A DNA stretch of 64,000 nucleotides from assembly GCF_945956965.1 (NCBI RefSeq), contig NZ_CAMFJS010000005.1, positions 1 to 64,000 on the forward strand, written 5' to 3'. A program made the translations under genes and the position numbers. Numbering within the stretch: the first letter of the stretch is position 1; every line of letters starts with the position of its first letter. Below are positions 30,101-37,208 of the stretch, piece after piece. The notes under the pieces are model-generated. The model did not search any database, was not told the DNA's origin, and saw only the letters and a program-made list of their open reading frames with translations. Source of the DNA: an uncultured Roseateles sp. (GTDB taxonomy: Bacteria; Pseudomonadota; Gammaproteobacteria; Burkholderiales; Burkholderiaceae_C).

Positions 30101-32192
30101 CGCGGATATCGGTGGTCGCTGCACCCAGCACCAGCTTAGGCGTACCCAAGGCGGACGAAGCCGTCAGCACATCACCAGAAGTGGCGCGCAGATTGACTTC
30201 AGCCGCATTCAGCGCCACTTCGGTAGGCCCGGCCAGCACCAGCTTGCCCAGTGGTGCTGCCACCGTACCCACGCTATCGCCCAGGGTGATGGCGCCCGGC
30301 ACGGTGCCGGTGGTGTCCAGGGTCAGGCCTTGCGGCACCAAGCTGCCGATGCTGGCGACCACGCCGGATTCGATCTTGCCCTTGAACTCAATCAGGCCGC
30401 CGCTGCCCACATAGGTCGAGCCGCTTTGCGCGCCCTGGCTGCTGATACTGACCCCCAAGGTCGAGGATGCCAGAGTCACATCTTTGTGAAAGACGACATC
30501 GCCCGAGGCGCCCGAGCTCACGCCCAGCAGCTTGGTCGAGATTGGCGCCGAACTGGCCAGGGTGGTGTTCTTGTAGAAGTTGACACTGCCGCCATTGGTC
30601 GCCAGCTGACCGGCCAGATTGACACTGCCGCCGCCTACCGTGCTGCAAGCCCCAGTGGCACTGCCGCAGAAGTCGATATTGAGCTTGCCAACCAGAGATG
30701 AAATCGCCTTGCCGCTGACCAGGCTAACGACACCATCGGCCTTGAACTGCAGCGTGGCGTCGCCACCGGCGGTCTTGGACAGGTCGTCGTTGATGTTGAT
30801 GGTGTTGTCGGCCTGCACCAGCACATTGCCGCCCGCATTGAGCTGGCCTTCATAGACCGCCTTGTTGCTGGCGTCGATGGTCAGCGATGCCGGATCCAGC
30901 AGCCAGGTGCCGCCGGCACCGGTCTGCACCCGGCCGCCCACATCGAGCTGGCCACGGCTGGAGGTTTCGATGAAGCCGCCCTTGGCGCCGCCCGCACCCT
31001 TGGCGCTGATCTGGCCGGCCAAGCTGCTGCGCTCGGCGGACCACACCACCACTTGGCCGCCCTGCCCGCTGCTCAGCGCATCGGCCGCCACCACACTGTT
31101 CGCACTCAAGCCAAGCCGGCCGGCTTCGCGCACGCTGGCGTCTTTGCCCTGCACGCCGCCGCCCAGCAGCACCGTACCGCCGCCCTGCTGGCCGGAGGCA
31201 TCCACACGGCCATCCACCGCCACCTGCGCAGCCGTGGCGACGATCTTGCCGCCGCTCAGGCCGGCGCCGCCTTGCGCCAGGGTTTGGCCTTGCAGCTCAA
31301 CGCGACCGCGGCCGCCGTCCAGCCAAATCTCGCCATTGCGCTGCTGCAAGCTGTCTGCGCGCACCGTGCCGCTTTGATTGATGGCCGCAGCCAGTCCGGG
31401 TGCGGCAGCTTGCGCGCTCATCAGCACGCGGCCGCCGTCGGCCAGGATGGCACCGCTGTTGTCAATGCGGGCGCGCGTGGACGCATCCAGTTGCACCGAC
31501 ACCAAACCCTCGGCATCCAGTTGCAGCTTGGCGCCGCTGCCAGCCAGCAAGCCGACTTGACCCTGCGCCGCCTCGATGCGGCCGCTGTTTTCGAGCTCTG
31601 GAGCGACCAGCACCACATAACGGCCTTGAATCTGGCCCTCATTGCGGATCAGGCCGGCCTGTGCGGCATCGATGGCGCTGCCACCGAACTGGTAATTGCC
31701 ACTCAGGAAGTCTTTGTCTGCCATCGGCAGCGAGGACACCATCAAGCCGCCAACATCGACCCGTGCCGTGTTGCCAAAGACAACGCCTTGCGGGTTGATC
31801 AGGAAGACCTGCCCATTGCTGCTGAGCTTGCCCATGATTTGCGAGGCATCGCCCGCCAGCACGCGGTTCAACGCCACCGAGGCATTGCCCGGCTGCTGGA
31901 ACACCACGGCGGCCTGGCTGCCCACATTGAAGCTCTGCCAGTTCGTGATCAGCTTGGGGCTGTTTTGCTGCACCAGCATTTGCTGGCCGGTTTGCGTGAT
32001 CAGCGCCTGGCCGGCCACCACCTGGCCACCCACAGGCAAGGCATTAGGTGCTGGCGGCGCGGCCTGGGCCGACAGCAGCCACAGCGGCTGGAAAGCCAGG
32101 GACACGGCCACCGACAAGCTGCTCAGCGGATGGGGGAAATAGGCCAGCGCCTTGCGGCAGGCCATTTGCGTAGGGTGAGAATTCTTGCTCAT
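24153..32192 (-). CDS. TpsA-type filamentous haemagglutinin family exoprotein
   Basis: A 2,679-residue secreted protein. A long Sec signal peptide ends at about AQA-A45. The TPS secretion domain follows (residues 50-300), with the hallmark LINPQGVVFGNTARVDVGGL at 131-150 and a NWQSFNVGSQAAVVFQQPG block, which are recognised by the TpsB partner. The rest is a predicted beta-helix built from repeats, clearest between 25,100 and 27,330. The last 60 residues (GAELPAWLHYDANKRQFAG...) resemble a bacterial Ig/cadherin-like fold. The start at 32192 gives the signal peptide; upstream sequence in frame overlaps the TpsB gene and is not coding for this protein. The partner gene lies 25 bases upstream. 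Adhesin function is inferred; no toxin domain is seen. Confidence 0.93.
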   Translation of the reverse strand: MSKNSHPTQMACRKALAYFPHPLSSLSVAVSLAFQPLWLLSAQAAPPAPNALPVGGQVVAGQALITQTGQQMLVQQNSPKLITNWQSFNVGSQAAVVFQQPGNASVALNRVLAGDASQIMGKLSSNGQVFLINPQGVVFGNTARVDVGGLMVSSLPMADKDFLSGNYQFGGSAIDAAQAGLIRNEGQIQGRYVVLVAPELENSGRIEAAQGQVGLLAGSGAKLQLDAEGLVSVQLDASTRARIDNSGAILADGGRVLMSAQAAAPGLAAAINQSGTVRADSLQQRNGEIWLDGGRGRVELQGQTLAQGGAGLSGGKIVATAAQVAVDGRVDASGQQGGGTVLLGGGVQGKDASVREAGRLGLSANSVVAADALSSGQGGQVVVWSAERSSLAGQISAKGAGGAKGGFIETSSRGQLDVGGRVQTGAGGTWLLDPASLTIDASNKAVYEGQLNAGGNVLVQADNTININDDLSKTAGGDATLQFKADGVVSLVSGKAISSLVGKLNIDFCGSATGACSTVGGGSVNLAGQLATNGGSVNFYKNTTLASSAPISTKLLGVSSGASGDVVFHKDVTLASSTLGVSISSQGAQSGSTYVGSGGLIEFKGKIESGVVASIGSLVPQGLTLDTTGTVPGAITLGDSVGTVAAPLGKLVLAGPTEVALNAAEVNLRATSGDVLTASSALGTPKLVLGAATTDIRVTGGTVNGVTGYADYKQETFDIGVNDASARTLTITSDRSIKIKNRSIDGETNAGASTLTLNLKSYQADAAGGGAIHLNNATLKTNGGALQLGGSGTAANGAAVGTANDPDGNTDGIQIFNSQIASKGGNISLNARAPDSLAGGAGVHIFGLSTLDSGSGSLSIQGAVNQASSAGNKDAVLIGEGSSSQVSLLASGNGAISIQGDASGVGSNVTSGSRYDGVIISQGALVKTAAGNIRVIGKGGGGNDYVSDQNHGVRLDTLNTRVLSDSGNILIGGVAGGKMGSYGVFAAGNAMWLGRLDGGSATGNIDLVADSLFLTNSSSARLKAASSGELRLRSWTDSRDILLGSADSNGWGSALGLSSSWFSGSNAIFQGGFSHVTVGGAAETPVAGKGTLTVDAATTVRDNLNLAMQGSGGKVQLNAALTVQGASGVANADKRTVSLRVDQGAAGAGLLSVDKLQLIGKGDFVLSGPNLVTTLAGNGLDGQVAFNNAQALSVGSVGSTSYGVADGPAVGLSTINDKAVSLSSSAGNLSLDQSIQVGQGRVSLQALAGAVNETGSAIVSADQLAVQALNGGSLMNANTVRGLAVRVNGSNQDLSFKNQGALTLEAVAATPSINVAAVSGVNVSGTAWLESQTGGINQTEAVQASKLGLQTQGDIALDLQRNGVAPNRVGTVAARSTNGEFKLLNGQALTIGAVGTAAAGNTLAGIDTSSAARGVRVDVANGNLVLANSVNAGSASVSLSATTGGVNELHVANGPETMAPIITAGRLQVSAQDHSDLSNDNAVGVLAVNMAGAAKDFTFVAKDGLLIDSVSDIGGRQVDGLNVSGNAWLQAKNGTITQTQAVKAGGLAAKASGAITLDLGAGATPSNLIGKLAAASASGSVNVLNNAALQVSSVGTAAGNALAGGPLQGVSTNNQDITLRTAQGRIGLDQSITAGSAVLSLEGAGGVQQSGGSLSADRLRVLATGSGAIDLQQAGNRVRVLSASAADGSIAYRDADALEVGTVTVALGGLAGSTVGVSSAATGKDQLIKTGGALTLSQNLAAGRGVVNLESATGGIAQVGGVIQADKLRVLAEGSGAVDLQNANTVGVLAARVQNGTLAFNNAAALTVGSVTRSLGAASSDATIAGVNTAAGNQQQLIKSAGKLSLEQGLAAGTAMVNLEAANGGIQQTGGVISADSLRVLAGGSGAVDLQKANAVKVLAAKVQGGTLAFNNAQALSVGSLTRSVGQGAGVAVAGVDTSTGNGEQLIKSAGKLTLTQALSAGSATLSLEVANGGIQQSGGVISADKLRILSTGSGDVTLQQANQVANLAAQVNGGNLAFNNAQALTIAALARTVGADAGVSLAGLDTSAANKDQRIQSSGALTLAQGLKAGKGTVELLASNGGISQTGGSVSAAQLKLTAEGSGNVDLQQANAVGTLSAKVNSGDLDFVNAGALTLATVDTAAGNKAQRIRSGGKLTLTEQMQAGSGSISLESASGGIAQTAGSVQAGQLNLRAQGSGDADLQQANRVGTLAANVAGGGLNFRNAAELKLAAIDTSAANKDQRIVSAGRLTLSDAVNAGSGAVNLESAAGGISQTAGLVKAGKLNVAVQGTGNADMQQANRVGTLSAVLADGALSFANAQALTVGVVNTAAGNKDQLIKATGGLTLSDQLLAGKGALNLEVQGGGIRQTGGVLNADKLRVQATGAEAVELRQANRLSGVAAQTEGAFALENAQSLNVAEVGNTKGVQAGGEVYIRAAGDLGLDAAVRSSAASQQAVVLAATQAFRNRAGAQAVRADAGRWLIYDDNPALDLSRLGGLPFAFMQTGVTLANLPPQEVLGQGSGYLTTAKLLPPEQFARLVGGTTQAENSGNLATHIGASRPLAASLSGPAWSQTDAALGLQQAPLAQDSSRLQTSWSVKLQAGQRFVSDVAALLGQTPAGLEKLQVADGAELPAWLHYDANKRQFAGLVPPDLAKPIRVRVQLQAAKDKAPQAFELDFVP
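25100..27330 (-). repeat. Protein-level tandem repeats in the TpsA exoprotein
   Basis: Each unit runs LTLxQxLxAGxxxxxLExAxGGIxQ-x-GGxxxAxxLxxxAxGSGxxDLQxANxVxxL and ends LxFxNAxALTV. Units come in two sizes: about 109 residues with an extra 15-residue stretch after the AxxxGS/xxTRSxG segment, in the upstream half (about 26,000-27,330), and about 94 residues without it, in the downstream half (about 25,100-26,000). This suggests duplication of two founder units. Confidence 0.8.
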
Positions 32193-32217
32193 TGTTCTTG
32201 TCTCGCGCGTAGCTGCT

Positions 32218-34302
32218 TCAGAAGGCGATGTTGCCGATGACCCAGATGCGGCTGTTCTTGGACTGACCATCGCTGTCTGTGTTCGATGCCGTGGGGTTGG
32301 GGTTGCTGCCCAGCTTGTTGGCAAAGACAAACCTGACGCTGCCTTGGTCTTGATAGCTGACTTGAGCGCCAAAGCCTGCGCCATTCAGTGTGAAGTAATT
32401 GGGGCGGCCGGCCGGCAGCGCGTTTTGCCACAGATCCTTGTACTGGCGTAGGCCGCCGGCATCGTAGAAGGCGAACAGCTGCATCTGGCCCTGAGGCAAG
32501 GGGAAGCTGTAGCGCAGCTCGGCCGTGCCCAGCCAGCCCTCGTCACCCAGGCCCTCACCCACGGGGTAAGCGCGCACGCCGGTCGGGCCGCCGAGCTGGA
32601 ACTTCTCGGCGCCGTCAAGATTGCGGCTCGCCAACTGCGCGGACAAGCTGGCGTAGAAGGACCAGGCCGGATCCGCCGCCAGGCGGGCCAAGCGGCTGAA
32701 GCCCGCATTGAGCTTGCCGAAGGAGCCGATGCTGCGGGCCGTCTGCCGGTCCATAGCGGCCAGATCCGAGCTCTCAGGCGCGCTCAAGCGGCCCAGCGAG
32801 GCGGTGCCATTCCAGGCCCACTGAGCGCCGCTGCCATCCAGCGCATCGCCCATCCAAGTCAGGCTGCCCACGTCGAGCGAGCGCGTCTGGCGCAGCGTGC
32901 CGACCACGCTGTTGTCGAGGCGCTTGATATCCAGATTTGCAAGCAGCGTGCTGTTGCGGCGCACCGAGCGCTCCAAGGGCTGGCTGCCGAACAGCGAGAA
33001 GATGGTGCTGCGGCTGTTCAAGTCCAGCGCCGTCACGTCCTGGCCCAGGTTCATGCGCATATTCGACCAAGAGGCACCCAGCTTGCCGCCTTGCGGGCCC
33101 ACCAGCATCTGCGAGGCCAGCTTGACGCTGTCCATGCCCGAGGAATGGCTCAGATTGAGGCTGTACTGCTCGCCCAATCCGGCCGGGCTGTTGAGGTTCA
33201 CCAGGGCATTGCTGCGACCGGTGCCCACATAAGGGCTGCCATGGTTGTCCGCCCAGACCGAGCCGCTGACCAGACGCGCCTCTTCCACCGTGGCCACGGC
33301 CTGTGTGCTGCCAGGCTGCTCGCCCGGGCTCAAAGCGGCGCGTGCGGACTTGATGCCCGGCACCTCGGCCGCCAAGCGCAAGGCGCGGTCCAACTCCTGC
33401 GTGTTCAGCGGCTCGCCCGGGCGCACTGCCGGCGCCAGAACGTCTTCAATCACCTTGGCCTGCACACGCTCGCCAGCACCCTCGATCTTGAGCCCGCGCT
33501 GGCCCGGCGTGGCATCCACCACACCTTGTTGCACGGCAATCGTGACTTCGCCGCTGTCGATGCGCTGCGGCGGCAAATAGGCTTGCGCCAGGCCATAGCC
33601 CTTTTCTTGCAGCAGGCCAGCCACCGCGGCCGTGGCCTGATCCAGTTGCTGCAGTGTCAGGGCGCGCTCGGCAAAAGGCTCCAGCTTGGCCTGAATCTCG
33701 GCTGCCGCGACCTGCACCACGCCGTCCACCTTGAAGGTTTTGACGAAAACGCGCGGCTCGGCTTGTTGCGGCGCCACCTCGGGCACGGCGGACGCTTGCG
33801 CGAGCCGGGTGGATGAAGCCGCTGGCGACAGGCCTTGAATGGCGATGGCCACTTGGCCGCCCTGCACCTGCGCGGTCGAGACCTTGACCTCGGCCTGCGG
33901 GTGGCCGTTTTCACGCAAGTACTGCGCCACCGCATGCACGGCGGACTCGTATTCCGCAAAGCTCAGCTCACGCCCGGCCCAAGGTGCCAGCACCTTGTTC
34001 AGCTCGGTGCTGGACACGCCCGAATCCCCCTCAAAGCGCAACTCACCCAGGGACATGCGCAGGCCGCTGAGCCCCGTTTGCACACGCGGCTGATTGGCGC
34101 GGATCACGGTCTTGGCTGCAGGGCGCGGCAAGGCCGGACGCTCATCGGCGCGGCGCAGGCTTTCCGCCACCACACCCACATCCGGACGCTCCACTTCCGG
34201 GTTGGCTGCCGGCGCCAGCACCGGTGCAAACATCAGCAAGGCACAAGTCAGCTTGGCCTGCGAGTTAGCTTGTACTCCCGTTGGACGGTTCAATGTTTTC
34301 AT
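32218..34302 (-). CDS. TpsB-type outer-membrane transporter (ShlB/FhaC family)
   Basis: A 694-residue Omp85-superfamily transporter that exports its TpsA partner, encoded directly downstream. A signal peptide (LLMFAPVLAPAAN) is followed by a 45-residue linker and three POTRA-like units at about 80-155, 190-265 and 275-350, each with the beta-alpha-alpha-beta-beta pattern (for example GELRFEGDSGVSSTELN and LKIEGAGERVQAKVIEDVL). The barrel (about 355-694) has the conserved VRAYPVGEG motif near 576, LFAFYDAGG, and a terminal Phe. Known FhaC-type proteins have two POTRAs and about 560 residues, so this one is enlarged. It starts 36 bases after the HlyD-type gene. Confidence 0.93.
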   Translation of the reverse strand: MKTLNRPTGVQANSQAKLTCALLMFAPVLAPAANPEVERPDVGVVAESLRRADERPALPRPAAKTVIRANQPRVQTGLSGLRMSLGELRFEGDSGVSSTELNKVLAPWAGRELSFAEYESAVHAVAQYLRENGHPQAEVKVSTAQVQGGQVAIAIQGLSPAASSTRLAQASAVPEVAPQQAEPRVFVKTFKVDGVVQVAAAEIQAKLEPFAERALTLQQLDQATAAVAGLLQEKGYGLAQAYLPPQRIDSGEVTIAVQQGVVDATPGQRGLKIEGAGERVQAKVIEDVLAPAVRPGEPLNTQELDRALRLAAEVPGIKSARAALSPGEQPGSTQAVATVEEARLVSGSVWADNHGSPYVGTGRSNALVNLNSPAGLGEQYSLNLSHSSGMDSVKLASQMLVGPQGGKLGASWSNMRMNLGQDVTALDLNSRSTIFSLFGSQPLERSVRRNSTLLANLDIKRLDNSVVGTLRQTRSLDVGSLTWMGDALDGSGAQWAWNGTASLGRLSAPESSDLAAMDRQTARSIGSFGKLNAGFSRLARLAADPAWSFYASLSAQLASRNLDGAEKFQLGGPTGVRAYPVGEGLGDEGWLGTAELRYSFPLPQGQMQLFAFYDAGGLRQYKDLWQNALPAGRPNYFTLNGAGFGAQVSYQDQGSVRFVFANKLGSNPNPTASNTDSDGQSKNSRIWVIGNIAF

Positions 34303-34338
34303 AGTTTTTAGGATCTAAAGCGCTTGTCTATGTCAGGC

Positions 34339-35214
34339 TCAGCTGCGCGGGGCGCCGAACTGGATCTGGCAACGCTGGCCAGGAGGAATCAGATGATTGG
34401 GATTGGCGAGCTTCAGGCGCACGCGAAAGGTGTTGCTCGCGGCGTCAATGACACGATCCACCTGGGTCGCCTGAGCGCGTACGCGCCCACCGGCGAGCAG
34501 CAGTTGAACGTCGTAGCTTTGGCCGACCTGAATGCGGCCAAAACGGCTCGCCGGCACCACGGCCTCCACATGCAAGGGGTCGATCTGGGCGATGCGAAAA
34601 ATCCGCTCTTGCTTGACCAAATCGCCGCGGTTACGCAGGCGATCGACGATGACGCCGTTGATGGGGCTGACCACCGCGCGCAGCTTGAGCTGCTCTTGGC
34701 GTTCCTTGAGTTCCAGCTCGGCGATTTGCAGCTCGGTGCTGAGCTCATCGAGCTCATGCTGAGAGATCAGCTCCTTGCGATGCAATTCCTCGTTACGTGC
34801 GCGCTTGCGGGCGCCAAACTCGGCCTTGGCCGCTTGCAAATCGGCGGCCGCCTGCTCCACGCCAGAACTCAAACGCGCCAGCACCTGGCCGACGCGAACC
34901 ATATCGCCGCGGTCGGCATAAATACCCTCCAGCACGCCATCAACCGGCGTTCCCACATTGACCTCTTGCGAGGGCTCGATCAGGCACAAGGTCTCCGCAA
35001 TTGGCATAGGCGCTGCAGGCCCAGCCGCATTCAGCCGGGCCAGATCCGCAGGGCTCAACATCGGCTGCGCCTGCGAATCCGGCAGGGGCCCAAAAGACAA
35101 GCCCACAGCCAGCGCCAGCAAGGCCAGGCTGCGCGACAGCACGCGAGCGCCCGGCAAAGCTGGGGCCAGTTCGCTGGCGGAAGAATGACCCGCAGGGGTC
35201 GGAAAATTCATCAT
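34339..35214 (-). CDS. HlyD/RND-type periplasmic adaptor
   Basis: A 291-residue membrane fusion protein. After a hydrophobic N-terminal segment (LSRSLALLALAVGLSFGP) it has a first lipoyl half (VGTPVDGVLEGIYADRGDMVRVGQVLA), a helical hairpin (about 105-165, with ELISQHELDELSTELQIAELELKERQ as a coiled coil, here split for length), the second lipoyl half (LRAVVSPINGVIVDRLRNRGDLV) and a beta-barrel. The ATG at 35214 has GGAG five bases upstream; a GTG at 35220 overlaps the SecA-like stop. There is no inner-membrane pump gene beside it; its neighbours are a SecA-like ATPase and a TpsB. It is the third HlyD-type module in the cluster and the only stand-alone one. Confidence 0.88.
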   Translation of the reverse strand: MMNFPTPAGHSSASELAPALPGARVLSRSLALLALAVGLSFGPLPDSQAQPMLSPADLARLNAAGPAAPMPIAETLCLIEPSQEVNVGTPVDGVLEGIYADRGDMVRVGQVLARLSSGVEQAAADLQAAKAEFGARKRARNEELHRKELISQHELDELSTELQIAELELKERQEQLKLRAVVSPINGVIVDRLRNRGDLVKQERIFRIAQIDPLHVEAVVPASRFGRIQVGQSYDVQLLLAGGRVRAQATQVDRVIDAASNTFRVRLKLANPNHLIPPGQRCQIQFGAPRS

Positions 35215-35216
35215 CG

Positions 35217-37208
35217 TCACTCCATTTGTCCACTGAACGACAGCGACTGCCGCGTTTGGAAATCGGTCTTCAAAAGATTGCGCCGCACGCGGCCATGTTC
35301 ACGTTCTTTGCGCGCCTGGGCGCGGCGATACAGCCACAAGCCAAGACGCTGAGCCTGGCGCTGACCCGGGTGCTTCAAAAGCACCTGGCGCAGCGCATCC
35401 AGCACGCGGCTAGGCCGCTGCGCCAGCAACTCATCGTCCAAGCTGAGCAAGGCCTCCCAGCTGCCGGGATCGCCCTGGCGGGCACAGCGGCCGATCAGCT
35501 GGCGATCAACCCGGGCGTTGTCATGGCGCTCAGTCAGGATGGTGTGCAAGCCACCTGCCGCGCGTGCGGCCTCGCTGAGCGGCACATCGGTGCCGCGCCC
35601 GGCCATATTGGTGGCAATGGTGATGCGCCCGGCCTGGCCTGCGGCCTCGACGATGGCGGCCTCGTCGGCATCTTGCTTGGCATTGAGCACCACGTGCGGC
35701 AGGCCATGCGCATGCAAAACGGCGCTGAGCGCTTCTGAGGCAGCGATCGAGCGTGTGCCCACCAACACCGGCTGACCCTTTGCCAAGCGGCACCGCACGG
35801 CTTGCGCCACCGCCGCCCACTTCAAAGCCATGGTCGCCAACAACTGCTCGCCTTGCGCCTGGCGCAAAGAGGGCTTGCGCGGCGGCACCCGGGTGACGGC
35901 CGGGCCGAACACCGCTTCGATCTCGGCCGCCACTTCGCGGCAAGTGCCGGTCATGCCGGCCAGGCGCAGATAGCGGCGAAAGAAGAGCTGATAGCTGATG
36001 CGCGCCAGAGTCTCGCGCGCCGCAGACTGCTCGACGCCTTCTTTGACCTCCACCATCTGATGCAAACCTCGCTCCCAAGAGCGATCCGCCATCACGCGGC
36101 CGGTGTTCTCGTCAACGATCTGCACCTTGCCTTCATGCACGATGTAATGCACATCGCGTTGATAAACATGCAGCGCGGTGAGCGCTTGCAGCACCGCTTC
36201 CTCGCTGCGCAAAGGCGCATGCCAGACCGGCGGCAAGACCGGCAGGCAGGCGCGCAGATGATCGCGACCCGCCGGCGTCAAGCGGACCTGGCCGGCCTCC
36301 AAAAACGCATGCTCAGGCAGGCGCAGCTGCTCGGCGAGCGCCATGGCCTGAATCGCATAGGCTTGGGCGGCGGGGTCGGCGCGCTGGGCCGACAGAATCA
36401 GCGGCGTGCGCGCCTCGTCGATGAAGATGCTGTCCGCTTCGTCGACGATGGCAAAGTGCAGGCCGCGCAAGGTGGTTGGGCGCTGGCCTTGCAGCTTCAG
36501 CATATTTGCTAGCGCCATGGGCAGAGCCTGCATACGCTCTTCCAGATGCTGGCGGTCGCGCAAATAGTCGAACACCACGGTCTTGTTGCTGCAGTAGACG
36601 ATGTCGGCACGGTAGGCGACGCGGCGGGCGGACTCATCCATGGCCTCCAGCACCACATCGCTACTCAAGCCAAGCGCCTCGTACAGCGGGCGCAAGCTGT
36701 TGCGATCGCGTTCGGCCAGGTAGTCGTTCACCGTGATCACATGCACCGCCAGGCCACCCAAGGCGGCGGCTGCGGCGGCCAGGCTGGCAGTGAGCGTTTT
36801 GCCCTCGCCCGTGTCCATCTCCAGCACGCGGGCGCGCAGCATGACGTAAGCGCCCTTGAGTTGGGTGTCGAAATGCGCCAGGCCCAGGCTGCGCTGAGAC
36901 TGCAGACGAATCAACGCAAAGGCTTTGGCGCACAACGCTGGCGTAAAGCCTTGGCGACCCAGGGCAAGGCGAAGCTCCGCGATCTGCGGGCCCCACGCTT
37001 CAGCGGGCAGGCCTTGCAGTTCCGCTGTGGCACGGTGCACGGCGGCGACAAAGCGATTCAAGCTGCGCGCCGACAACTGATCGCGGCGCAGCAGATGACG
37101 CGCGCACCAATCGGCCGCGCGGTCCCAGACCGAGATCTCGCCCCAGTCGCGGCGCTGTGCATAAGGATCGGCCCGGAAGCCGAGCGCAAAAGGCTGAGTG
37201 CGCTGCAT
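35217..37208 (-). CDS. Shortened SecA-like ATPase of the giant-protein export cluster
   Basis: A 663-residue SecA relative, not the housekeeping SecA (about 900 residues). The N-terminal nucleotide-binding fold has MDTGEGKT at 131-138, VFDYLRD, and VDEADSIFIDEARTPLIL at 255-272; the pre-protein cross-linking region follows (RDVHYIVHEGKVQIVDENTGRVM, cited in part). The second nucleotide-binding fold has TNMAGRGTD and LIGRCARQGDPGSW (571-584). The chain stops soon after the first scaffold helix, so the helical wing, two-helix finger and zinc-binding tail are missing. Its start overlaps the M50 fusion stop (TGATG). As the only ATPase in the cluster it is the likely energy source for export of the giant protein; that is inference. 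Confidence 0.9.
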   Translation of the reverse strand: MQRTQPFALGFRADPYAQRRDWGEISVWDRAADWCARHLLRRDQLSARSLNRFVAAVHRATAELQGLPAEAWGPQIAELRLALGRQGFTPALCAKAFALIRLQSQRSLGLAHFDTQLKGAYVMLRARVLEMDTGEGKTLTASLAAAAAALGGLAVHVITVNDYLAERDRNSLRPLYEALGLSSDVVLEAMDESARRVAYRADIVYCSNKTVVFDYLRDRQHLEERMQALPMALANMLKLQGQRPTTLRGLHFAIVDEADSIFIDEARTPLILSAQRADPAAQAYAIQAMALAEQLRLPEHAFLEAGQVRLTPAGRDHLRACLPVLPPVWHAPLRSEEAVLQALTALHVYQRDVHYIVHEGKVQIVDENTGRVMADRSWERGLHQMVEVKEGVEQSAARETLARISYQLFFRRYLRLAGMTGTCREVAAEIEAVFGPAVTRVPPRKPSLRQAQGEQLLATMALKWAAVAQAVRCRLAKGQPVLVGTRSIAASEALSAVLHAHGLPHVVLNAKQDADEAAIVEAAGQAGRITIATNMAGRGTDVPLSEAARAAGGLHTILTERHDNARVDRQLIGRCARQGDPGSWEALLSLDDELLAQRPSRVLDALRQVLLKHPGQRQAQRLGLWLYRRAQARKEREHGRVRRNLLKTDFQTRQSLSFSGQME

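Noticed and set aside
24000-30701. 2,233-codon open frame on the plus strand, antisense to the TpsA gene
   Set aside because: It mirrors the codon pattern of a repetitive GC-rich gene; the product is His/Gln/Ala-rich with no family motif, whereas the minus strand gives a signal peptide, TPS domain and repeats.
32193-32384. Extended N-terminus for the TpsA protein
   Set aside because: The extra 64 codons lie mostly within the TpsB gene, and the ATG at 32192 gives a proper signal peptide.
35217-37208. Housekeeping SecA
   Set aside because: Too short, lacks wing, finger and zinc tail, and sits inside an accessory operon rather than next to cell-division or argJ/mutT genes.
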